From the NCBI RefSeq assembly GCF_009649785.1, contig NZ_WJOK01000026.1, forward strand, positions 1 to 64,000: 64,000 bases of DNA, written 5' to 3'. Below, piece by piece: positions 28,947 through 37,849 of the stretch. The number at the start of each line of letters is the position of its first letter. Within the stretch, counting starts at the first letter, position 1. The notes below the pieces were generated by a model. That model saw only the letters and a list, made by a program, of their open reading frames with translations, made no database searches and was not told the origin of the DNA. This DNA comes from Agrobacterium tumefaciens. GTDB taxonomy: Bacteria; Pseudomonadota; Alphaproteobacteria; Rhizobiales; Rhizobiaceae. Both the position numbers and the translations under genes were made by a program.

Positions 28947-30734
28947 AGCCATTAGCTTCACCGCATCGATGTAGGCTTTTCTGGCCTCCGGCGTTGAAAG
29001 ATTATGGTCGGCGTCAGGAATAATCGTCAGCGACACATTCCGATAGGCCGACAGGCCCCTGCCATCGGCGTTGAAATAATACCGGAAATGCTCAAGCCCG
29101 TCGTCATTGTCGCTGTAAAGCAGGCTGATGGACACATCCCTTGTCTTGAGCTTGTCGAAAGCACCGTAGACGGCACGCCCTTCCTCGCTCCCCCGGCGGG
29201 AAAGCCTTGCCGTTTTTATCGAAAGCTTCTTGAGCGTCGCCTTGGCGATATTGCGACCGGCGCTCACCACATCGACATCGCCGCTGACGAGACGCTTGAA
29301 CGTAGCGCCTTGGCGAAAACGCTGGCTGTATTCCCCAAAGGACCGTGGCGGTTTGTGCAGCGCTTCATCGACAGAGCGGCCTTTTCGCCAGTGGAACACA
29401 ACCGGATTAACCGCAACCACCCCGCTGATCCGGTCATCGGCAAGCGCGCCATTGAAGGCGAGGTAGGCGCCACTGCAGCGCCCAGCAGCAACGACGGGTC
29501 CTTTGCCACGCCGACTGAGAAAATCGAGCGCTGCGGCCACGTCGTCATTCTGCGCCGCATCGTAAAGAACTTGATCGGGCGCGTTTTTGACCGGGGGGCT
29601 GTCGGCAATATTGGCCGCGTCGAACCGCAGCGAAGCGATACCCTCCCGTGCGAGCAAACGGGCCGTTTGCACGGAAAGCCTGCCCCAACCCGCATGCCGG
29701 TCGTAGGCTGCGCCCAGCAGAAGGACCGAGGAGACCGCCGGCCGATCGTCAGGCTCGCAAAAAACACCGAAAAGCCGGCCGGCTTCGCCAAATTGCACCG
29801 GCTGTTCCAGAAAACCGCGACCGCGCTGCGGAGCGTTGACGATGAAATTCTCCTGCAGACCCGCCGCATCCGCGGCATGAGTTTGGGACAGGACCCAATC
29901 CCGAAGCCGCTTCACCACATCGCCGGGTATTTTCGAGAGTGTAGGACTGGATACGAGATCGTCATATCCTTCAAATTCCGCCTCCCCCATCTCGGCACCA
30001 ATCGCGGCGAGTTGTTTGGCAAAATCGCTGTCGCTCGCCCGGCCCGGTCTCGACAGCACCAGAATGCTGCGCGCAGGAGCAGTATCCAGCTTTGCAAGAT
30101 TGACCTTCTTGACAGCATCAGCAACACCCACCGGCATGGCCATGCCTGCAATTGCCCCCGCCTCCGCCATGCGCTGCCCGGGACGAAGACCAAGGCCATC
30201 GTCAATCATGGACGACCACATCGCCAGTTCGCGAAGATAGCTCCGACCGGAGACGACGGGCGCCAGAAGCGCCATGGAACCGACGGCCGCCGCATCGGCG
30301 AGCGCCTGTATGGCGATCAGACAGCCGAGACCCTGAGCGATGACGACCACCCTGGAACAGCCGGAAAGACGTTTTAGATAATCGAGCGCCGCTCGCGTGT
30401 CCGAAAGCCAATCCGCCGCACGGCCGACATTCTCCGGATCGAGCGCATCCCCAGCGCCATGATAGTCGAACCGCAGGCTGGCGACGCCGGCCGCCGCCAG
30501 CCGTTCAGCCACAACCCGCTGAAACTTGCGAGTGCACAGTTCCTCCATGCCCCAGGGGCTGACGAAAAGAACCGCATGATCCTGTTTGACCTCTTTGCGC
30601 GCCGGGTGAAAAACACCCGTGCATCCTTGAAAAGAAACCGGATGTGCGATCGACCCATCGGATGCAATGCCCGAAAGCGACAACATGTCAGGGGACGGTT
30701 CACCGCTTGCACGCTCTGAAATATCTATCGCCAT
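28917..30734 (-). CDS. Two-domain alpha/beta hydrolase-like protein
   Basis: 605 residues from the ATG at 30734 (a GTG at 30749 is an alternative). Two alpha/beta-hydrolase domains in tandem: residues about 20-285 and 310-600. In the first, the nucleophile elbow reads AQGLG (133-137), so the usual Ser of GxSxG is Gly and the domain is probably inactive. In the second it reads GRCSG (418-422), with Cys420 in the nucleophile place, as in exosortase-system hydrolases. Both domains keep SLRFDYHGAGD / SLRFDAANIADS-like strands. The function is unknown; nearness to the carrier-protein cluster suggests release or transfer of an acyl group (inference). Confidence 0.72.
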   Translation of the reverse strand: MAIDISERASGEPSPDMLSLSGIASDGSIAHPVSFQGCTGVFHPARKEVKQDHAVLFVSPWGMEELCTRKFQRVVAERLAAAGVASLRFDYHGAGDALDPENVGRAADWLSDTRAALDYLKRLSGCSRVVVIAQGLGCLIAIQALADAAAVGSMALLAPVVSGRSYLRELAMWSSMIDDGLGLRPGQRMAEAGAIAGMAMPVGVADAVKKVNLAKLDTAPARSILVLSRPGRASDSDFAKQLAAIGAEMGEAEFEGYDDLVSSPTLSKIPGDVVKRLRDWVLSQTHAADAAGLQENFIVNAPQRGRGFLEQPVQFGEAGRLFGVFCEPDDRPAVSSVLLLGAAYDRHAGWGRLSVQTARLLAREGIASLRFDAANIADSPPVKNAPDQVLYDAAQNDDVAAALDFLSRRGKGPVVAAGRCSGAYLAFNGALADDRISGVVAVNPVVFHWRKGRSVDEALHKPPRSFGEYSQRFRQGATFKRLVSGDVDVVSAGRNIAKATLKKLSIKTARLSRRGSEEGRAVYGAFDKLKTRDVSISLLYSDNDDGLEHFRYYFNADGRGLSAYRNVSLTIIPDADHNLSTPEARKAYIDAVKLMALKGKTPAGA

Positions 30735-31080
30735 CGACCTTGCAATCACTACGCCTTTGTCGGCTCAACCATTTGCGGGATAACTATACCGGAGCGTCCT
30801 AACGTCCTGTTCTACAGTAAAACCAATAACATTAGGGAAGTCTAAAAATGTAGTCGTCTCAATATCGAATGTGGAATGCACGTTACAAAAACAAATATCG
30901 GGGATCGTGGGCCAGCCTCGGCACGGGCGCTATTTTGCTCGAAACCGCTTGAATATACTGATAAATAGCGAGTCACATACCTATTTGCAGGAGGGGATCC
31001 CGCCACCCGGCAGCCTGACCGTCTTGACACCGCGCAAACCAACACGCCGGGCCCTGCCCGACAGGTCATAGAAGTTTTAT
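30735..31080. other. 346-base divergent intergenic region
   Basis: Separates the minus-strand hydrolase from the ABC-like gene, so it must hold both promoters. A possible -35 TTGACA occurs at about 31023 on the plus strand without a convincing -10. I see no ORF with a good start, no hairpin with a T-run, and no clear CRP-type palindrome. Confidence 0.4.
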
Positions 31081-33798
31081 ATGGAACAAAGCCTTACGCG
31101 TTATATCTGGTCGCATACGAAGCGGCAGCAGCTTTTCATTCTGCTGATCGTCGCCCTGTCCATGATCCCCTATTTCCTCGCCTTCGATCTGCCCAAACAG
31201 ATCGTCAACGGGCCTATTCAGGGAGACGGCTTCGAAGGGGCAAACGCGACCCAGCTTTTCATGCATCTCACGGTCGATATTCCCTATTGGGGCACCGTGA
31301 CGCTCTTCCCCGGGCTCGAACTCAACCGCATGTCGATGCTGATGGCGCTCAGCCTCACCTTCCTTGCGCTTGTCGTCATCAACGGGCTTTTCAAATATTA
31401 TATCAACACCTTCAAGGGCCGCCTCGGCGAGCGGCTTCTCAGGCGTATCCGTTTCGAACTTATCGATCGGATCCTGCGGTTCCCGCCCACGCATTTCAAG
31501 CGGGTCAAGGGTGCTGAAATCTCCAGCATGGTGAAGGACGAGGTCGAGCCGCTGGGCGGATTTACCGGCGACGCCTTTGTGCAGCCGGCGCTTCTGGGCG
31601 GTCAGGCGCTCTCGGCACTCTTCTTCATTCTCGTGCAGAATTTCTGGCTGGGTCTGATTGCGGCTTTCATGGCCGCCATCCAGGTCGGCATCATCCCCAA
31701 AATGCGCCGTCGCCTCATCGAACTCGGGCGCCAGCGGCAGCTAAGCGCACGCCAGCTTGCCGGGCGCATCGGCGAAATGGTCGACGGCATCGGCACCATC
31801 CACGCCTATGACACCTCCAATTTCGAGCGTGCCGATGCCTCGCACCGGCTCGGCGACATCTTCAGGATCCGCTACGATCTCTACCAGTGGAAGTTTCTGG
31901 TCAAATTCATCAATAACTTCCTCGCGCAGCTCACCCCTTTCTTCTTTTATGCACTCGGCGGCTATCTCACGCTCAAGGGCAGCCTCGATGTCGGGCAGCT
32001 GGTTGCCGTCATCAACGCTTATAAGGAACTGCCAGGACCGCTGAAGGAGCTGATCGACTGGGATCAGGCGCGTCAGGATGTTCAGGTAAAATACGAGCAG
32101 GTCTTCGAGCAGTTCGATGCGTCGAACATGATCGATGACAAGGTGCAAAAACTGTCACCGGGAGCAGTCGCGGCAATTGCCGCACCGATCGTCGTCAGCA
32201 ATCTGACGCTGGAAGACGATAGCGGCAGCCGGCTTCTGGAACAGGCATCGTTGAAGATCGAGGCAGGCGAGGTGATCGCCATCGTCGGCGGATCGGGAGC
32301 AGAGGCGCTCGCGGACGCTATCGGCCGCACGCTCTGGCCGACTTCCGGCAAGGTGAGCATCAACGACGTCGACATATTGGAATTGCCTGAATCGCTGACG
32401 GGCCGGCGCATCTCCTATGTGTCCTCGGACAGCTATTTTTTCCACGCCAGCCTGAAGGACAATCTGCTTTACGGTCTCAAGCATGCACCGCTTGTCGAAA
32501 AGCAATACGAAGGTGCAGCGCTGGAACACCGCAAATGGGAGATCCGCGAAGCCAAGCTTGCGGGCAATCCGACGATCGACATCAACAGCGAATGGATCGA
32601 CTACGCTTCAAGCCCGGCCGGTGACGGCAAGCCGGAAAACCTCATCCAGGCCGTTCTGGCTGTGCTCGACAGCGTGGAACTTTCACAGGATATTCTGGAA
32701 TTCGCGTTGCGCTCGACGATCGACCCTTTGACCGACCTGCATCTTGCGGCCCGCATTGTGGAACTGCGACATGTCCTGCGCGCCGAACTGGAAAAGGAGA
32801 ACCTGAGCGGCCTCATCGCTCCATTTGAGCTGGAGAGCTACAACAGCGAGGCCACCGTGGGCGAGAACCTGTTGTTCGGCACCATGCGCGACTCATCACA
32901 GTCGATCAGGACCGTCATCGAAAGCGAATATTTCCGTTCGCTGATGCGCGAAACAGGCCTCGTCAAAACCCTGTTCGAAATGGGGTATACGATTGCCGAA
33001 AACATCGTGGAGATCTTCGCCGACCTGCCGGGTGACCACCCCTTCTTCCAGCAGCTCACATTCATGACGCCCGACGATGTTCCGGTCTATCAGCAAATGC
33101 TGCAGCGTCTTCAGAGCCGGAGTTTCGACGAGGCCAATGAAAGCGAAAGACGCGCGATGCTGCGGCTGAGCTTTTTCTACATTGAGCCCCGGCAGCGTTT
33201 CGGCCTGCTGTCACCGGAAATCATGAACCGGATCGTTGAAGTCCGGCACATGTTCCATGAAAACCTGCCGGACAGCCTGAAGAACGTGATCGAAATCTAC
33301 GATCCGACGAAATACATGAGTGCCACCAGCCTTCTGGACAATATTCTCTTCGGCAAGGTCAGCCATCGTTATACCGACGCATCACGGCGCATCACCCACA
33401 TCGTGGCCGAGGTCATGCGCAAGCAGGGCGTCTATGAGCGTGTGCTTGCGGTGGGTCTGGATTTCAACCTCGGCGCCGGCGGCAAGCGGCTCGGGCCACT
33501 CCAGCGGCAGAAGCTCAATCTCGCAAGGGCGCTCATCCGCAAGTCCGACTATTACGTCTTCAATCGCCCCCTTCCCGGCCTCGATCCGCGGCAACAGGAG
33601 GAAATTGTCGAACGGGTCATCACATTCCTGAAACAGAACAATAATAACCCGGCGATCGTGTGGGTTCTGTCGAATGCGACGCTCTCGCGCATGTTCGACC
33701 GGGTCATCGTCGTCCATCAGGGCCTTATCAGCGCTGATGGAAGTTACGAGACTCTTGCGCAGGAAAACGGTACATTCAAGGATATGGTCGCAACATAA
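31081..33798 (+). CDS. ABC-exporter-like membrane protein with a degenerate (pseudo) ATPase domain
   Basis: 905 residues. Residues about 1-320 form an exporter-type transmembrane domain with six hydrophobic segments (for example 18-36, 86-103, 170-200, 280-310). A nucleotide-binding-domain fold follows from about 365, but its motifs are lost: the Walker A place reads GGSGAEAL (403-410, no Lys), the Q-loop SSDSYFF (448-454), the signature LGPLQ instead of LSGGQ (804-808), Walker B plus catalytic Glu VFNR instead of DE (826-829), and H-loop SNAT (864-867). About 290 residues are inserted between the Q-loop region and the signature. The frame is intact, so this is a real protein that probably senses or scaffolds rather than pumps. 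It heads a set with cNMP-binding, MBL and cyclase genes. Confidence 0.85.
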   Translation: MEQSLTRYIWSHTKRQQLFILLIVALSMIPYFLAFDLPKQIVNGPIQGDGFEGANATQLFMHLTVDIPYWGTVTLFPGLELNRMSMLMALSLTFLALVVINGLFKYYINTFKGRLGERLLRRIRFELIDRILRFPPTHFKRVKGAEISSMVKDEVEPLGGFTGDAFVQPALLGGQALSALFFILVQNFWLGLIAAFMAAIQVGIIPKMRRRLIELGRQRQLSARQLAGRIGEMVDGIGTIHAYDTSNFERADASHRLGDIFRIRYDLYQWKFLVKFINNFLAQLTPFFFYALGGYLTLKGSLDVGQLVAVINAYKELPGPLKELIDWDQARQDVQVKYEQVFEQFDASNMIDDKVQKLSPGAVAAIAAPIVVSNLTLEDDSGSRLLEQASLKIEAGEVIAIVGGSGAEALADAIGRTLWPTSGKVSINDVDILELPESLTGRRISYVSSDSYFFHASLKDNLLYGLKHAPLVEKQYEGAALEHRKWEIREAKLAGNPTIDINSEWIDYASSPAGDGKPENLIQAVLAVLDSVELSQDILEFALRSTIDPLTDLHLAARIVELRHVLRAELEKENLSGLIAPFELESYNSEATVGENLLFGTMRDSSQSIRTVIESEYFRSLMRETGLVKTLFEMGYTIAENIVEIFADLPGDHPFFQQLTFMTPDDVPVYQQMLQRLQSRSFDEANESERRAMLRLSFFYIEPRQRFGLLSPEIMNRIVEVRHMFHENLPDSLKNVIEIYDPTKYMSATSLLDNILFGKVSHRYTDASRRITHIVAEVMRKQGVYERVLAVGLDFNLGAGGKRLGPLQRQKLNLARALIRKSDYYVFNRPLPGLDPRQQEEIVERVITFLKQNNNNPAIVWVLSNATLSRMFDRVIVVHQGLISADGSYETLAQENGTFKDMVAT

Positions 33799-33841
33799 AT
33801 CCAAGAAAGTGACCGAGGTGGAACAAGAACAGGGTAAGGCA

Positions 33842-34297
33842 ATGCTTTTCAAAGACGAAATTCAAATGCTGAAACGCGTCCCGTTTTTTTCGGAAATGGA
33901 ACCGTCGAAGCTCAAACTTCTCGCATTCGCATCCGACCGCGTGTCCTATCACACCGGCGACATGCTATTCCGGCAGGGAGATGTCGGCGATGCGGCTTAC
34001 GTCCTTTTGACCGGCAAAGTGGATGTTCTGGTCGATTCTCCGTCGGGCACGTTAAAAGTGGCCGAAATGACCGGCAATGCGATCGTCGGTGAAATCGCCA
34101 TTCTCTGCGACAGCGTCAGAACCGCAACCGTGCGCGCCTCCACCAACGTGGAAGCCCTGCGTATCGGCAAGGAACAGTTCTTCAAGCTCATGTCCGATTT
34201 CCCTGACATTACCATCAAGGTCATGCGCGTTCTTGCCGAACGTCTCACCCAGACGACGACGGAGCTTAGCAAAGCGCGTGCAAACGCGAGAACATGA
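33842..34297 (+). CDS. Cyclic-nucleotide-binding domain protein
   Basis: About 151 residues from the ATG at 33842 (in-frame GTG codons at 33818 and 33809 are alternatives). A single CAP-type cNMP-binding beta roll: LKLLAFASDRVSYHTGDMLF, then GDAAYVLLTGKVDVL, then the phosphate-binding cassette VGEIAILCDSVRTATVRA, with the conserved Glu and Arg needed for cAMP. There is no helix-turn-helix, so it is not a CRP-type regulator; it ends in a helix that could contact a partner. It starts 43 bases after the ABC-like gene and lies upstream of a cyclase in the same strand set. Confidence 0.85.
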   Translation: MLFKDEIQMLKRVPFFSEMEPSKLKLLAFASDRVSYHTGDMLFRQGDVGDAAYVLLTGKVDVLVDSPSGTLKVAEMTGNAIVGEIAILCDSVRTATVRASTNVEALRIGKEQFFKLMSDFPDITIKVMRVLAERLTQTTTELSKARANART

Positions 34298-34485
34298 GCC
34301 GCAATTTCTTGCTACCGTGGATGGCGATGTTGGAAAAATAAATGTCGCACCATTGCAATATAAATGAAATGCTGACTGAATAAGGGTAAGGGCGTCCGCC
34401 AAAAGAGAGCGGATATAATAATCTGTAGAGACAACGGGCTTCATGGGAGGAAGCGTGCAAGATTCCGTTGTAATCGGGGTGTGTC

Positions 34486-35346
34486 ATGGCGTTCGATTCC
34501 GACATAGTAAGTCGGGAAGGTAATAAAGATTTTCGGGTAAAGATCTGGGGTGCGCGGGGAACGCTTCCTGTTTCAGGTGAAAACTTCCGAAAATATGGCG
34601 GGAATACCATCTGCATCGAGGTACGATGCGGAGATCATGTTCTTTTGTTCGACGCGGGTTCGGGGTTACACCCTGCTGGTCTGGCGTTGCGGGCGGAAGG
34701 TATTACCGACGTCAACCTGTTCTTTTCTCACTGCCATTACGACCACATCGTCGGCTTTCCCTATTTCAAGCCGTTCTACAATAGCTCCAACGATGTCGCC
34801 ATCTGGTCGGGTCATCTAGCCGGCACCATGACAACGCGGGAAATGCTCAAGGACTTCATGAGCCCGCCATGGTTCCCCGTACCGCTGGAAGTCTGCTGCG
34901 CAAAAATGGCAACCCGTGACTTTATGCCGGGCGACGTCCTGGATGTTCATCCGGGCCTCTCGATCCGAACTGGAATGCTCAATCATCCGGGCAACGCCAT
35001 CGGGTATCGCCTGGACTGGGCGGGAAAGTCATTCGCCATCATCACCGATACGGAACATGAACCGGGCAATATCGACAAGAACGTGCTTGATCTGATCAAG
35101 GACGTCGATCTCTTCCTCTACGACGCCATGTTTACCGATGAGGAGATGGGCCTTTATCGCGGTTATGGCCATTCGTCCTGGCAGGAGGCGATCCGCCTTG
35201 CCAAACTGGCAGGCGCAAAAAATGTCGGCTTCATCCACCACGCCCCAAGCCGCAGCGACGATGAGCTGGACGATATCGAAAAACAGGCAAAAGCCCAGTT
35301 CAGCGGTGCATTCGCGACAATGGACGGCCAGATCATCGACCTCTGA
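34486..35346 (+). CDS. Metallo-beta-lactamase-fold hydrolase (possible cyclic-nucleotide phosphodiesterase)
   Basis: 286 residues. The N-terminus WGARGTLPVSGENFRKYGGNT is typical of the PhnP/RNase Z-like branch. The metal motif HCHYDH has His82, His84, Asp86 and His87; LNHPGNAIGYRL and ITDTEH give the later metal His and Asp, and IHHAPS the final His. No signal peptide. Related folds include class III cAMP phosphodiesterases; with a cyclase and a cNMP receptor alongside, degradation of cAMP is a reasonable inference but not shown. Confidence 0.78.
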   Translation: MAFDSDIVSREGNKDFRVKIWGARGTLPVSGENFRKYGGNTICIEVRCGDHVLLFDAGSGLHPAGLALRAEGITDVNLFFSHCHYDHIVGFPYFKPFYNSSNDVAIWSGHLAGTMTTREMLKDFMSPPWFPVPLEVCCAKMATRDFMPGDVLDVHPGLSIRTGMLNHPGNAIGYRLDWAGKSFAIITDTEHEPGNIDKNVLDLIKDVDLFLYDAMFTDEEMGLYRGYGHSSWQEAIRLAKLAGAKNVGFIHHAPSRSDDELDDIEKQAKAQFSGAFATMDGQIIDL

Positions 35347-35555
35347 TCGCGGTCACCAATCTCGTGTTGCTGGCCTGCGTTTGACGCTTTTTTGAAGCCT
35401 GATTTGTATCATGCGGCGAACCGACGTTCGAACACGCACAATTGACCATCGCCGGCCCATTGCTCCACGATATTGCCACGAGATACCCTGCATTAAAGAC
35501 ACCAGAGCACACTTAATGATGATTCTGCGCCAAATGACCGCATGATGGGATTTGC

Positions 35556-37250
35556 ATGATCCGTTTCTTTTCGGAGACCAATTTGAGACGCGCCCGGATC
35601 TTGTCCGGCCTCATCATTTTTGCCTTTGTATTTTCCCATCTTTTCAACCATTCGCTCGCTCTCATCTCTATCGATACCGCCGAGCGGGCGCGAAAATGGT
35701 TCAGCCTGATCTGGCTCAATCCCGTCAGCAGCCTGCTGTTTTATGGGTCGGTTGTGGTGCACGTCTGTCTTGTCCTGCGCTCGCTTTATCAGCGCCGGAC
35801 ATTGCGCATGCCGCTTCGCGAAGCGCTGCAAGCCATACTTGGCCTGTCGATCCCGTTTTTGATCATCAGCCACGCCGTCAATATTCGCGTGTCGCACATG
35901 ATCTACAACATCGACGTGGGATATTACTCGGTCGTTCGCCGGCTCTGGATCAACAACCCCATGGCCGGCGCGTGGCAAAGCCTCGCATTGATCGTGATCT
36001 GGACCCACGGGTGTATCGGCCTGTTTTTCTGGTTGCGGTACCGGGACTGGTATCCCAAAATTGCCGGGATATTCATGACTGTGGCGGTGATGCTACCTTT
36101 GTTGGCGCTTCTGGGCTTCAGCGATGCCGGCCGCTGGCTGGAGGAGGTGGACAGAAAATACTCACTTCCTCCCGGGCTTGCAGATACCACCGTTCAAAGA
36201 GACGACATACCGTTACAACGGGAGATGGAGACGCGTATCCGTTTCGTTACCGACGCAACGGAAGCGATTTTTGTCGGCGCGGTCATGCTGGTGTTCGTCT
36301 TGCGCGGCGTGCGCAGCTGGCGACAGAGATCGACGGCTATCGAGATCCGTTATGAGCATGGCGCGCAAGCGCGCGTCCCTGCCGGGCTCAGCATTCTGGA
36401 GGCCAGCAGACTGGCTGGCGTACCGCATTATTCCGTATGCGGCGGCAAAGGACGCTGTTCGACCTGCCGGGTCAGGATTGTCGAAAGCAAAGGCCCGCTT
36501 CCGCCTCCCGGAGATATCGAACAAACCACTTTGAGGCGCATCCATGCCGATTCAGATGTGCGGCTCGGCTGCCAGTTGCGGCCCACCCAGGATATTGGAA
36601 TAGCGCTTCTGGTATCGCCGCCCCAACAGAGCGACCTGCCAGCGGATGCGCAACCGGCACGGCCGGGCAAGGAAGAGGAGATCGCCATCCTCTTTTGTGA
36701 TATCCGCAATTTCACCGCGCTTTCCGAGGCGAAACTGCCATATGACGTCGTGTTTCTTCTGAACCGCTACTTCACCATCGTCGGGCAGGCCGTAGAACAG
36801 GCCGGAGGACATCTCGACAAATTCATCGGTGATGGCGCCATGGCTCTTTTCGGACTTGGCGACGATGCAGAAAATGCCTGCCGCAACGCCATGAAGGCCG
36901 CCGCTATCATATTGCGGGAGCTTTCAATCCTGAATGAGGGACTGGAAAAACAATTTGCCGTCCGGCTGGAAGTGGTAGTAGGCATCCACGCCGGCCCGAC
37001 GATAGTCGGCGTCATGGGCTATGGCGCAGCGAAAACCCTGACCGCCATCGGCGACACCGTGAATGTGGCGAGCAGGCTGGAATCCAAGGCCAAGGAATTC
37101 GGCGCCGCCATTGTCGTTTCCGAACCCGCCATCATTCAGGCGGGACAAGAGATTGCCGATCTGCGAAGCGAAAAAATCGCCATTCGCGGGAGAAACTCGC
37201 AAATGAAAGTTTTCCTGCTCTCGAAAGAAGAGAGCGAGCGTTACCTATAG
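35556..37250 (+). CDS. Membrane class III adenylate cyclase with [2Fe-2S] ferredoxin domain
   Basis: 564 residues in three parts. 1-250: about six membrane segments with His28, His32, His69, His106, His114 and His151 in or near helices, resembling a cytochrome b/succinate-dehydrogenase anchor. 262-352: plant-type ferredoxin domain with C295-x5-C301-x2-C304 and C339. 373-556: class III cyclase with metal aspartates Asp382 (CDIRNFTA) and Asp426 (FIGDG), adenine-selecting Lys422 and Asp500 (AIGDTVNVASRLE), Asn503 and Arg507. The residues point to cAMP. The layout suggests redox- or electron-transport-controlled cAMP synthesis. Start ATG at 35556; GGGA upstream. Confidence 0.9.
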   Translation: MIRFFSETNLRRARILSGLIIFAFVFSHLFNHSLALISIDTAERARKWFSLIWLNPVSSLLFYGSVVVHVCLVLRSLYQRRTLRMPLREALQAILGLSIPFLIISHAVNIRVSHMIYNIDVGYYSVVRRLWINNPMAGAWQSLALIVIWTHGCIGLFFWLRYRDWYPKIAGIFMTVAVMLPLLALLGFSDAGRWLEEVDRKYSLPPGLADTTVQRDDIPLQREMETRIRFVTDATEAIFVGAVMLVFVLRGVRSWRQRSTAIEIRYEHGAQARVPAGLSILEASRLAGVPHYSVCGGKGRCSTCRVRIVESKGPLPPPGDIEQTTLRRIHADSDVRLGCQLRPTQDIGIALLVSPPQQSDLPADAQPARPGKEEEIAILFCDIRNFTALSEAKLPYDVVFLLNRYFTIVGQAVEQAGGHLDKFIGDGAMALFGLGDDAENACRNAMKAAAIILRELSILNEGLEKQFAVRLEVVVGIHAGPTIVGVMGYGAAKTLTAIGDTVNVASRLESKAKEFGAAIVVSEPAIIQAGQEIADLRSEKIAIRGRNSQMKVFLLSKEESERYL

Positions 37251-37287
37251 GGCAATACCGGCGCGCTCGCTGACGGGCCATCCGGCC

Positions 37288-37770
37288 TCAAATCTTGCGA
37301 TAGAGAAAATAACGGTCGGTCGGCACGCTTTCCGGCACCGGCAGAGGCTTCAGCATGGGATGATCCAGAGGCAGACCGCTGACCGCAACGCCGCCTTTTG
37401 CCAGCATGCCCGCGGCAAGGTCCGGCAGCCATGTCAGGGTAATGGCATCCTTTTCGGGGTAGCCCGTGCCGATATCGGCATGCACCATGGCCGCCTCCAC
37501 ACCGATGAAGGCCGGAGCGGTTTCCGATATTTCACCGATGACGAGATCTTCCTGCGCCGGAACGGAAGAGGCATGTGCACCCATGGCCCTGTCGAAGGCA
37601 ACGATACGGCGTTGCGGAAACAGTTCCCGCAAATGATTGAACGTGCGCCCGTTTCCAAGGCCTATTTCCATGATCGCACCTTCGTCAGGCAGATCAAGAT
37701 CGGCCTTGACGTGGTTGAGGATATCGCGCTGCGCGGTCAGCCGGCGAATAAAACTGTCCAATCTGCTCAT
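37288..37770 (-). CDS. Class I SAM-dependent methyltransferase
   Basis: 160 residues from the ATG at 37770 (GGACGG upstream; an in-frame ATG at 37785 has none). The SAM-binding motif I is IMEIGLGNGRTFNHL, followed by the acidic end of strand 2 (VAFDRAMGAH). Short for the family, with a minimal C-terminal part. The substrate is unknown. It is convergent to the cyclase gene and lies downstream of the nucleotide-sugar dehydrogenase on the same strand. Confidence 0.75.
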   Translation of the reverse strand: MSRLDSFIRRLTAQRDILNHVKADLDLPDEGAIMEIGLGNGRTFNHLRELFPQRRIVAFDRAMGAHASSVPAQEDLVIGEISETAPAFIGVEAAMVHADIGTGYPEKDAITLTWLPDLAAGMLAKGGVAVSGLPLDHPMLKPLPVPESVPTDRYFLYRKI

Positions 37771-37849
37771 AGTCCGTCCGTTCATGAATGCCGGGCATTT
37801 TCAGTAAAAGCGTATGGCGACTTTGCTGGAAATGTCCGGGAGAAGCCGA

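Noticed and set aside
32280-33700. Frameshift or pseudogene explanation for the missing ATPase motifs
   Set aside because: The 905-codon frame is uninterrupted, the replaced residues sit at the correct spacing within recognisable NBD context, and the coding character is maintained throughout.
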